DNA from: Volutella citrinella
Lineage: Eukaryota; Ascomycota; Sordariomycetes; Hypocreales; Nectriaceae
NCBI GenBank assembly: GCA_034401135.1
Contig: JAWZSP010000009.1
Span: 2,108,001 to 2,172,000, forward strand
Direction: 5' to 3'
DNA: 64,000 nt
Shown here: one piece after another, positions 43,619 to 53,417 of the stretch
How the letters are laid out: every line of letters begins with the position of its first letter
How positions within the stretch are numbered: position 1 is the first letter of the stretch
Position numbers and translations under genes: made by a program
The notes under the pieces: generated by a model
Databases searched by the model: none
What the model was told of the DNA's origin: nothing
What the model saw: only the letters and a program-made list of their open reading frames with translations

Positions 43619-43969
43619 GATGGAGGACGTTGCGGGCGAAGTGTCGTGGCTGCGACGGTCTGGCCGGTCCAGAGTGTCCTTGCCTTGACATTCAGCACGG
43701 TCCTTGTCCTGGACAATCGTCTGACGGTGGGCGAATCCTGGTCCACACCCTGGCGACACTAAACTGGCGGGTCTTTGCACAGTGCGACCTCGACGGGCCC
43801 CATGTCAGCTCGTTCGCTTATTACTGGAAGACCATGCAGCCAGAGGTGGCGCGCACTGGTCACCGGGTGCGGTGTTCCCATTGACGAGAGAAACTAAAAA
43901 CCTCGTCACCGCCAAGAGAATATGTTGCGTGGACAACAATCGTTTCCATCGCTGACCCCTTACGAGCTG
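43619..43969. other. Intergenic, esterase promoter
   Basis: 351 bp between the esterase start and the stop of the rhodopsin-like gene; nothing else seen. Confidence 0.45.
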
Positions 43970-45289
43970 TTACTTGCCCTCCCTGTCCATTGGCCTCATT
44001 TCGTAGCTCGTCGACGCTGAATCTTCAGCCCCTCTCGCTCGGTCCGTGAACTCGTTCCCATATCCCATCTCCTGCAAGTGTTTGACAGACTCCGGATCCG
44101 CAAACGGCCGACCCTCCTCCTCGTCGAGATTTTGAAGAACCACGGTCCCGAGCCAGTTGCCGAATCTCGCGTTGTGCTGCCGATGCCCTGGGCCTCCTAA
44201 TCCGCGATGGCGGTCCCTTCGATAGGGGCCCTTTCGCCAGAATTCGGGCGTCACGAGAGGGCTCAAGATTGGCATGGTGACGGCAATCAGCCCGACGGCC
44301 GTCTCGCGGAACCCCCAGCGGTTGATGTTGATGACGGAGGGCGAACCGCCCAACGTGTTGACTGCTCTGATGATGGCCGTTGAGATGACGAAGAGACCGG
44401 ACGATAACAGTATGCCGACACCAATCTTCCGAGAAAGGGACACTCTTAAGTGCCAGAGAAGTGGTAGAGGTATTGCTAACAGTGCAGCATCGGTGAATAC
44501 GTTTAGCCAGACCAGCATCCAAAAGTTTTGTGGTCGAAAGGTGCATTCTGTCCCAGGCAACGGATCGATTTTCCAGTTGTCGCTATATCTATTGGTACGC
44601 GTAAGATGGTGTCCGTCGTCGTGTTTGGGTGTACATACGGCCAGCAACTGAATGTTATGGTGAGACATAGAATGAGGTAAGATAACCCGCAGATCCAAAA
44701 GAGGAACTTGAGCGTTTTACGCCTCAGTATACCGCCAAAGGTCAGGCGTCGATAGAAGAATAAAACGGTGAACTTTAACACCCCTCCGGCAAGAGTTAGC
44801 TTTGGGTGGTCAACGGGGACAGAAGCCGTACAGATGGACCCTGGATACGAGTACCATGATAAAAACTCCAATTTTGAGCCATATTCGAGGATTTCGATGT
44901 CATGCTTGGACAGTGAGGGAACTTCGTCCGGGGTGATATTCACATTGGCGCCTGTGTAGTAGGTGACCTGGACGATCCACACGTCCATGGTGTACAATAT
45001 TAGATACTGCTTGATTAGCAACGCGAATGGGCTTTTTATCGCTCTGTAGGGCTCACGGGTATGTTCAAGTAATCATCGACGTCCAGTCCAAATATCTCGA
45101 CTGTTCGGATCCGCACTGCGAGTCGAAGGAGAATGAAAAGCACGCCAACACCATACCACGCCTGGGAAACGGTCAGTGGCTGTTTCACGGGCGCATTCCA
45201 GAGCATAAAATATAGATGAGACTCACCCACACTTCGGGAAGATACGTATCATCTTTTTCAAGGTATATCTTGGAGCTCAACCTCTCCAT
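43970..45289 (-). CDS. Rhodopsin-like seven-helix membrane protein (PTH11-related, no CFEM)
   Basis: Exons 45227-45289, 45057-45161, 44639-45009 and 43970-44588, 385 residues. The first helix contains 'AWYGVGVLFILLRLAVRI' followed by 'GLDVDDYL', the D-D-Y motif of the fungal rhodopsin-domain family. 'CWPYSDNWKIDPLPG' and 'CTFRPQNFWMLVWLNVFTDA' match the conserved central loop, with the usual L-P-x-P-L-L-W-x-L helix. The C-tail is charged and cytosolic. These proteins are often annotated as integral membrane proteins or PTH11-type GPCR-like receptors. Ligand and signalling are unknown for this branch. A 'TTTAAATAC' element lies about 75 bp upstream. Confidence 0.85.
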
Positions 45290-45992
45290 CTTGCTGACAC
45301 AGGATCGGGCTCGATGGGCTCACGGGGTGAGCGCATTTTGGGGCGGCGGATGGTCCCCGTATTTAAACGACGGATGAACGAGTGCCGCTTTGACCCGGGA
45401 CACCTGCGTGATGGTTCACCGGAGTGCGGGGCTTTTAAAACTTTAAAATGCTGCGGTTGTGAAGAGATATCCAATACCTCGACGGGGATCGGCGAATGAC
45501 GTCAGGCCAAGATGCGGCGAGAAAGCATAAAGCCAACGCGCCGGGATAATACCTATTCCGATGCAAAGTATTCCTCTTGAGGTGTTGGTCGTCTGACCAA
45601 CATAGAGCGGCACCCTGACCCATCTCAGGGGTGCTGTCACCAAAATGAAAATATCCGCACTTGTGTTGTAAACACCCGATCCGATCTAGGACAAGCAAAG
45701 CAAGAGAGAACAGGCCATGGCCATCCAACTCCTGTGTGGCATCTGCTCTCGATGGACTGAACTACACATGCACAAGGGCAGCGTTGAGGCTTTTGCTCCT
45801 TGAGAGTCAGCCTCGCCGCAGGTGAGTGTCAGCCCACCGCTGTGAACCAGCCACGCCCAAGCCCCAATGCCAACCACAACTTGACAGCCACGTCGCTGTT
45901 TGCTGTCGCTTTCTCCTCACTCTCCTACAACAACTACACCCATCATCCAACCGGCGTCGTGATTCTTTCTGCTCCTTAGCCTCCGCGCCATA
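45290..45992. other. Intergenic, no gene seen
   Basis: 703 bp between divergent starts of the rhodopsin-like gene and a tentative small gene at 45993. Confidence 0.45.
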
Positions 45993-46342
45993 ATGGAGAA
46001 AGCAAATGCTAAACATACTATTGGCGATGGTAAGAATATGTTCCCCCAATCCCCCGGCCAGAATATGGCGTCATGCCCTGAAGCTGAACAAAGTCAACCA
46101 TTGCAGATATCGAAGCTCCCGATACAGCTTCACAATCTCGCAGAATTCGTTCCACGCTCTTCTGGTGGAGAGTCTGGTTTCATGGCCAGTTTCTAACGCA
46201 CACATGTCTCATTCTGTTTACCTGGGAGGGCTGGGACAAGGCAAAGTTACGAGAGAAAGTGTGGATCTGGATGTTGCCCTTGAATGTCGTTATCAATCTA
46301 TACATTGGATGTCCCAGACTGCGAAATCTGCTTGGTTGGTAA
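45993..46342 (+). CDS. Tentative small spliced membrane protein
   Basis: A model with exons 45993-46029 and 46107-46342 (GTAAGA donor, TTGCAG acceptor) gives a 90-residue protein with a TAA stop. After a polar start, it has Trp-rich hydrophobic stretches ('STLFWWRVWFHGQFL', 'HTCLILFTWEGW', 'VWIWMLPLNVVINLYIG'), which suggest one or two membrane segments. I do not recognise it. It could be a short membrane peptide, the remnant of a larger transporter, or a chance frame. The in-frame splice supports it only modestly. Confidence 0.35.
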
Positions 46343-47541
46343 AAAAGGAGGAACCGGAAGGAGTCATCGAGGATTTAGTCTATGGAGCTAGCGGAGGGTG
46401 GGCTTCAAACAATACTGAAGCTGTCGCAAGGATGTTTATTTGTCTTCGTGTCGTGGAGTGACCAAGTGATGTGGCATTCTTAATTGCCTTGTGGTTGACG
46501 AGGCCGATATGATAGAGGAATGATGCGTGCAGACATTACAAATGATTGACAATGAGCAAACTACTATCATGCGGAGACTACTACCGCGGGAAGAATGTGA
46601 AATCTGATAGCTGCTTGCACATGGAAGCTGCAGATAGGCCGATGGCTCGATCGACCTGATCACTCCATCGCGGCCGGATATGAGGCCGCCTCAATCGGAC
46701 CCGGAGCGGCAACCGGAGACGGAGCTGCAAGAAACTTGCTCCGCCGGTGGGTAGAGCGCCGACTTATCTGACGCAACCTCCGAGTCGTATGCCGGGGTAC
46801 AGTCCTTTGGGGCAACGTGATGCGCCTAGTCGGCGATGTATCCTCGGCAGAGTCGCAACTTTGCGAATCCGTGATTGTCGACGTTTCCCAAGGCTGGCTT
46901 TGGAATCGGCCGAGAAGAAGCAGGGCTCATCGATTCCCGGAGTAGGGTGCTAGTGCTCTGCACAATTCTCCGGTAGGCCTAGCCCGGGATGATGACGGCA
47001 CCACGCCTCCAGCGTCATGGATCAAGTCTGCCCATTAATCGTACCCCGCGACCTGGCATCTTCGGGAATGGCGCTTCCTGACAATCTCTAGCTCTGCTAT
47101 TGGCCCTGCGACTCCTGCGAATCTGCCGGTTACAAGGCTCAAGAGCCGCAGTGCAGCCTGCTGTGCCGCACAAAACAGGCGCATCTGACTCGTCCTGGGC
47201 GAGTCGTCTGAGAATCCGCCAGTCACGCACTCTGCCTCGGCATCGACCTTGGCCCCAACCCTCTCCAGTCCTCTCCAACCCTTCCCCAAAAAGTACGAGG
47301 TGGTTTCCAATCTGGTACACACCCCTCCATGGCGTGACATGTGCTGGCGCTAATCCATCTGGCCATGTCACAAGACGCGATCGCAAGCCTTGTTTCGATG
47401 GATACATATCGCGTCTGGATCTTGGGCTTCCAAAGCAGGTCGACGTGCCTGTTCTTTGACTAGCATCATCAGCGACCGCGTTTTGTTTCGCCTGACTTCC
47501 TGATTCACATTGTTTGCGTTCTTTTATCGACAGTCGCCACC
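46343..47541. other. Intergenic, no gene seen
   Basis: 1.2 kb upstream of the MpaB-like gene. A tRNA A-box-like string near 46750 was examined and rejected. Confidence 0.45.
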
Positions 47542-49091
47542 ATGTCTCGACGGTTCAACGCGGGTGAGAACTTCGAATGGTATGGCATGAAGTTCAAGTG
47601 GTCGCCGCTCCACCAGACGCCGGAGCAGATGAGCCACTACCTGCATACCTACGACACAGTCTCGACCGTCGCTCTCGACCGCCTCGACGAGATTGAGCCC
47701 CCGGCCGCTGCCATCTTTGCTCCCCGCAAGGACATCCAGACAGTCCACGAGCCCAAAGAAAAGTCGCACTCGCGAGACTTCTTCAAGCTACTCGACCAGT
47801 ACAAGGACCAGGACGCCGACATCCAAGCCTTCTGGAACCAGGTCAACACAGTTCCGTCGTGGGTCGACTGGGACCAAATTGAGCGCGGCCAGAAGGTGTT
47901 TTGGCGGTATGCCGGCTCCGCCATCACCACGGTAAGGAAATTCCCCGCACTACCTTGACTGGGTTACCTTCGGCTGACGGGGCCGCTTCAAGCTGACGTA
48001 CATGTCCCTGCTCGGCGGCATGGCTGCGGGACGAACCGTCGAGACGCTCGATCGTACCGGCGGCTTCGGCGCGCTGGCCGTGCGCCGTCGACTCCTCGAG
48101 ACGGTCCAGCACACGCTCGCCGTGCACAAGGACCTCAAGGCGATCCAGCCCGGCGGCGAGGGCTGGGAGTCGTCCATCCGCGTGCGCCTCCTCCACAGCT
48201 CCGTGCGTCGCCGCATCCTACAGCTCGCGGCGCAGAAGCCCGAGTACTACAACATCAAGGAGCTGGGTGTGCCGGTCAATGATCTCGACTGCATCGGCAC
48301 AATCAACACCTTCAGCTCGACAGTCATCTGGCTCGGCCATCCCCGTCAGGGCATCTTTCTGAGCAAGCAGGAGATCAAGGACTACCTTGCTCTATGGCGC
48401 TATGTCGCGTACATCATGGGGACGCCGGACGACTGGATGGAGACGCCGGAGAGCGCAAAGGCCATGATGGAATCGCTGCTCATCTCCGAGTTCAAGCCGA
48501 CCAAGAAGTCGGCCACGCTGGCCAACAACATCATCCACGCGTTTGAGGGCCAAGCGCCCATTTATGCATCGCGAGGCTTCCTTAACGCCTTGACCTGGTG
48601 GCTGAATGGACCTGAGCTGTCCAGGGCGCTCGAGATTGAGAAGCCAAGCCTGTATCACACTGCGCTTGTGGCCTCGCAGTGCTGGTCGTTCATGCTGATG
48701 GGCTACATCACCAGCTCGGTTTCCTTCCTAGACAATCTCAACATTAACGTGAGACCCCTGCAGCATTGATATGAGAATCTCCAGGCTAACTGCATTGCAG
48801 CTTATGCGAAAGACTTACTACGACATGTTCGTCGAGAATAAAAAGATGGGCGCCCTGGGATACCGGACCAAGTTCACCTTCAAATGGATCCCAGATCTGA
48901 TCAACACCACCACGCCACTTGGATCACAGGATGAAGAGCGACGCAAGGACTCGGGTGCCTTTAAGCATGCTAGCATTGAGAGACATGCGCTGTTTAACCT
49001 AATCTTCACCACGGCAGCTGTCGTCGCGATGGGATACTACGGGTTTGGACTGGTGCAGAAGAACGCAGTGGTAGCTCGCTGGCTGTCATGA
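47542..49091 (+). CDS. MpaB/rubber-oxygenase family protein (DUF2236)
   Basis: Exons 47542-47931, 47993-48748 and 48801-49091, 478 residues. The conserved core is present: 'MSLLGGMAAGRTVETLDRTG', then 'SIRVRLLHSSVRRRIL' (the R-x-x-x-H-x-x-V-R block that binds haem in latex clearing protein relatives), 'GVPVNDLDCIGTINTFS' and 'WRYVAYIMGTPDDW'. A hydrophobic segment near the C-terminus ('FNLIFTTAAVVAMGYYGFGL') suggests ER membrane attachment, as for MpaB of mycophenolic acid synthesis. The family performs oxidative C-C cleavage of prenyl chains or related oxidation. No biosynthetic genes surround it, so the substrate is unknown. Confidence 0.88.
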
Positions 49092-49510
49092 GCTACGACA
49101 CCACAAATAAATGTACGATTTCTTTAGTCCAAACTGTCACGCATTTTGTAGCACTAGCACGCGAAGAATAGTTGCCATGTTGTATAAGAAGTTGGTATTG
49201 TAATCCGCAAACCGCGCTTGTGTTGGTGGCCTCGTAGACCAACCAACTTGTCCAGGCGAGAAATGCTGCACTGCATCGTGCTGTGCTGTCTAATCCAATC
49301 GGTATCAATTTTACAATAAAAGCCGAACATTCCAAAACGCCATTTTGTCCGTGCTGGGCGCCTTCATTCAGTGGCCAGCCACTCCATCGGCGTCGACCCG
49401 CTGCCCAGCAGCGAGCACTCCACGCCGACATTGCGTATATCCCCAGGATCCGCTTCCAACTCATCGCCAGTACGGATGCGAGTAATCTCCAAGAGCGAAA
49501 TCCACACCTC
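49092..49510. other. Convergent 3' intergenic region
   Basis: About 420 bp between two stop codons; no feature seen. Confidence 0.45.
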
Positions 49511-50089
49511 TTAGGACTTGTTAAACTGCCACTCGACGTCTGGGCACATGCCATCGCATCCAAGCGCCTTGAGGACGGCGGGGGAAGCATCGACGTGGTC
49601 CCGGCTGGGGCAGTCGCCCGGCGGGCAAGCATCTGTGACCTGGGCCGAAACCGTCTTGCCATTGTACGACAGGGTGATCCACTGCCAGCAGAGGGGATCG
49701 TTGTTCGGGTTGGGCAGGTCAGACATGTAGCTGCCGTGGAGGGCGACGATGAGGTCAGTGTTGTGAAACTTCTTGCCGCACGACCCGGCTCCGCCGCTGC
49801 CACGGTCCTTCTCGACGTCGTACCACGTCAGCTTTCCCTTGTGGCGGGCGTTCTTGAAGGCTTCGTCGCCGTCGCCGTACTGGTTGAAGGGCTGGTTGTT
49901 GTCCGGCTGCTTGTAGTCTGGCTGGGCGGCCTCGGTAGGCGTGCTGCTAGGTGCAGCGGCGGTGGGGGCCTCGCCGTAGACGGTCACGGTCACGGTCTGG
50001 GTCACGGTCGAGGTCGGGCCTGCGCCGTAGTTGGGCATGGCCACGGCCATGCTGGCCAGGAGGGTGGAGGTGAGGGCGATGAACTTCAT
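49511..50089 (-). CDS. Secreted RlpA-like double-psi beta-barrel / expansin-like protein
   Basis: Single exon, 192 residues. Signal peptide 'MKFIALTSTLLASMAVA' is followed by a Thr/Val-rich spacer ('TSTVTQTVTVTVYG') and a Pro/Ala/Gln linker, then the double-psi barrel: 'GKLTWYDVEKDRGSGGAGSCG' region, 'LIVALHGSYM', 'TVSAQVTDACPPGDCPSRDHVD' region and 'LGCDGMCPDVEW'. Similar fungal proteins are called expansin- or loosenin-like and are thought to bind or loosen wall polysaccharides without hydrolysis. Conserved Asp in 'VTDACP' is present. No second expansin domain. TATAAAG lies about 135 bp upstream. Confidence 0.88.
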   Translation of the reverse strand: MKFIALTSTLLASMAVAMPNYGAGPTSTVTQTVTVTVYGEAPTAAAPSSTPTEAAQPDYKQPDNNQPFNQYGDGDEAFKNARHKGKLTWYDVEKDRGSGGAGSCGKKFHNTDLIVALHGSYMSDLPNPNNDPLCWQWITLSYNGKTVSAQVTDACPPGDCPSRDHVDASPAVLKALGCDGMCPDVEWQFNKS

Positions 50090-50220
50090 TGTGGGGGTGG
50101 ATACGGATGTGTGGTAGAGAAAAGAGAGTGTGGATATCCGAGGCTAGATTGCCTTTTTGTGCGAGAATGCTCAGTGTGGTGGAGGACAAGAGTATTGTAT
50201 CGCGAAGGGGGTCTTCTCGC

Positions 50221-50227
50221 CTTTATA
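50221..50227 (-). promoter_or_regulatory. TATA box of the expansin-like gene
   Basis: TATAAAG on the minus strand about 135 bp before the ATG at 50089, consistent with a short 5' UTR. Confidence 0.4.
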
Positions 50228-51486
50228 TCCGATTTTCTTTGACGATGTCCTACACATCTCAACAAAGGGGCATTCTCGGCCTCCACACGCCTTTCAGGTA
50301 CCGTAGGATCAAAGGGGGCCAACGGGAGATCGGCCCACCATCACCGCTGCGAAAAGGAAAGGCGCACAATGCAGGCGCGGATTAGCTCTCCTTCGCACGG
50401 CTAATGCCTTAGTCGCACCGAGATGCATCTCGTGGCAGTTTCTCCATTGGCACTCTACTGCTCATCTAGTAAACCACCCGCCGAATCGGGACGGAGTCGG
50501 CACCAACGCGGCGTCAGCCACTCATAAGCGCTCCTCCTCCGAACGGCGGCGACCCAGCTGCTCCGCCCCATCCTTCGGCGCCCTTTACTAATAACTAGTG
50601 CGCAATGTCTCGACTCTTGGCTCAATCCGGCTGGTTTTGTTCGGAGGCCACCAAATAGGCGCGCTCTGGGTCCGAGCGAGGGACCGCCAAGGCAGACACG
50701 GACATCAGAAGCACGACGCTATTGGCCATGTTTCAGGGGCACGCCGAGAATAGCACGGAGAGCCGCGTTTTGACGCGGCGAGCCCACATCGCGTCTCTCA
50801 GCTGAGGCTAACGACGAGGCCAGGCGGCCGCGGTGCACGGCACGCTTCAGTCCGGTCGCCTGGAATGTATGTGAACATGATGCGGGGTCCTCTGTAAATA
50901 GATACAGGCATCAACGCAGGTACAAACTTTGTTCCTTGGAGCCAGGTCGGCGGGATGGCCCCCAAGGTCTGCAGGAATGAAAGCTGTTGCGGTGAGTGCA
51001 CCATACAGCGGCAATTTTCCACTGAGCCCTTCCGAGCTCCAGCTGGAAAAGGATCGGGCGGAAGCACGTTTTCCGGGTTTCATCTGTCAGATAGTATGCG
51101 TTCATTTTTGCGATACTAAGCAAGATCGACAGGGGCAAGGCTAGCAACAATATTTGCCCCTTGGTGGTGGTTGATGTCTCCAGAATGGTGAAAATATTCG
51201 CCAATTAGAGGCGCGGGTTTGTTTGGAGGGAGGTTCAATGCATGGGCGACTGGACGGACATCAAGAAGCGCGCTTGATCGGGCGTTGCCTCGTCCAAGGA
51301 GCAGACGGGGACCTGAACGAGACTAATCAGGCCGGCGATGTAGACCCCTCCGCCATCGTCAACCTCTGACAGTCTTTTTGCTGTTCAGATCAGGTAGTGG
51401 CCGCCCATTCTTTCTTCCGTTGGCTTTTCACTGGTGGGCAGCGCTAATTCCATGCATTAGCAGAGTGCCAGTGCCACCCGACGACA

Positions 51487-51620
51487 TCATGCAATGAACC
51501 CGCGGACGAACTCCATAAAATCGACGCCATACTTCTTTTCCATAATACGTTCGATCCCTAGCACTTCCTTAGCAAGAGGTTTCAAGCTTGTGCAGCAGCT
51601 TCTGGGTCTTTGCACCCAGT
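51487..51620 (-). pseudogene. Possible C-terminal remnant of an unknown protein
   Basis: On the minus strand a short frame ending in TGA at 51487-51489 reads with protein-like composition ('LAKEVLGIERIMEKKYG' then 'FMEFVRGFIA'). Just upstream, the overlapping frame ('GAKTQKLLHKLETS') also looks coding before a stop, as expected after a frameshift. No start or splice model joins it to a gene. I do not recognise the family. Confidence 0.22.
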
Positions 51621-52778
51621 CCTAGGGCTACCCGACCAGTCAAGAGCGACGGGGCTGTTCCACGTTAGATGACGGACTTGGTTTTCCCATGGGCGAAGCG
51701 AAGATGCCTACAATAACCATCGTCTCAGTCGCAGATGCCGAAGCTCCAGTCATCACGAGCAGTTTCGAGGCATGTAGGACCGGTATTAAACTATTTTACC
51801 AGGTCCCAACCGGGGCAGCCAGACCTGTCCCTGACGGGATGGCTAGCTTAAATGGGGCGGGGATTCTAATTTAACCGAGCTTGAGGATTATATACAAAGT
51901 TGATCTTGAAGCTACAAGGCCATTGCCATCGTCTTTCACCATCCCGTTCATCGTATGGTAGGAATCTGTTTGAACCCTGTGGCGCATCGCCGGCGCCGAC
52001 CAAAAGGGAAGGCTAGCGCAATTCCGACCGTCCTGAGGCCCCCAGTGAAAGATGAAAGGCAGTCATAATCGCTGACTATCACCTTACAAACTCGGCAGCT
52101 ATTGGTTCAATGTTGTCCTCTTCTCCACTTTTCTCTAGTGTGATCCTGACAGTCCTAACAACAGGCTGGATTTGTAGATTGGATGGGATGCTTATTTTAT
52201 CCCTGAAGAAGCCAAGAAGTGAGATTTTGGTGTTTTTTGTTGTTCTTCCTCACTTCGTGATCTCTCTTCAACCTCGTTTCGACCCTTGCCCGCAAGCTCA
52301 TTCTCCCCTTCTATGTTGGCACACGTCTACAAGTCAAGGCCTATAGGTTGACGTACTGAGGCCATACTTCTTGTCTAAATCATTCCCTACTAAAAATGAG
52401 CCCCGGCTTTGCTGTCTAGGTTCAAAAAACTGGGTCTCGCTGGTTACGGCTGATATCTGTGTGGTGATGTCTTTTGTGAAAACTCTTGGCCTACCCTAGA
52501 TCAGGCCTTGAGTGGATTTGTGGTTGCGAAGACGAGGGCAGTTTTTCTGGCTGTTCGACATCTGCTAAACCTTTCTTAAGGCAGTGGGTTTCTCGAGGAG
52601 ACAATGAAACAAATATATTACCATTTTTTTGCTAAGGGCACAGCTGTTTGTCGTCCTGCTAACTGATCTCATCCTGCCATAATACAACGCATTCCTAGTT
52701 CTATCCTGATGCAGAATTTCGAGTTTCGCATCAATCCTATGGAACAGCATCGCGACATCGTACAGAGACTTGCAACAC

Positions 52779-53417
52779 TCATCCCATCCAGTCGTACACC
52801 ACCTGCGCTGTGCCCCGTTTGCTCTTGTCCTTATTCGTCACCACCGCCCGCGCGCAGTACCTCCTCTCTCCATTGACGATGAGGAAGCCCCACACTTGTG
52901 TCGACTCCCATCCCTTGTCCGGGCTGTACATGAAGCTCATCAGAAGACCGTTGGTCTCTTCGTCAGCGAGCCATCCGGCGTCCTTGAGAAAGTCATCCTT
53001 GAGCTCCTCAATTGTTGTCCAGCGGGCCTGCGACTTTACGAGACCAAAGATCCAGTCATGATGGTCGCGGAAAACATTATCGATACACTGCAGATCTTCA
53101 ATGGTGATGAGACCAGATGCCGTCTGGGCAGTGTCGAGATGATCGACGTCCTCCTTTGATGTGTTGGGGGCTGTGGGTGGTCCTCGGTGATGCTTCAGCA
53201 CTATGTCAACCTTGGCAAGCATAATCGACTTGCGTATCAGATAGCTGATCCCCTGCGTTACCAGGACCGATTCCAGGCTGTCGGATAGAGACTTGTTCTA
53301 GAACAAGGGCGCGTCGGTCAGTAAGTCGCATGCATCGGAAGGGCTGTGCAGGGGCTATCATACCACGCTCCACTTCCCGCTCAGGTCTGCAGTCGTCTTA
53401 GTCGCGGGGGCGGCCAT
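52779..53417 (-). CDS. Small lipocalin-like fungal protein of unknown function
   Basis: Exons 53364-53417 and 52779-53297, 190 residues. The start 'TTADLSGKWSVNKSLSDS' joined across the intron and the following 'LVTQGISYLIRKSI' match a conserved fungal family: G-K-W/F near the start, L-S-D, then 'QG-[IV]-S-x-x-x-R-K-A/S-I'. Later 'WGFLIVNGERRYCARAVV' is the other conserved block. The pattern suggests a calycin-like beta barrel with a lipophilic pocket. Members occur in many ascomycetes, often near secondary-metabolite genes, but function is not known to me. No signal peptide. It stands alone here. Confidence 0.78.

Larger units (their letters stand above)
50090..52778. other. Gene-poor region, no intact gene
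   Basis: 2.7 kb without a supported gene. A possible degraded coding fragment lies at 51487-51620. The rest shows no repeat or motif I can name. Confidence 0.45.

Noticed and set aside
46738..46820. A stretch like a tRNA A-box ('GTGGGTAGAGCGCCGAC') suggested a tRNA gene
   Set aside because: No B-box, no anticodon arm and no pairing acceptor stem; likely chance.
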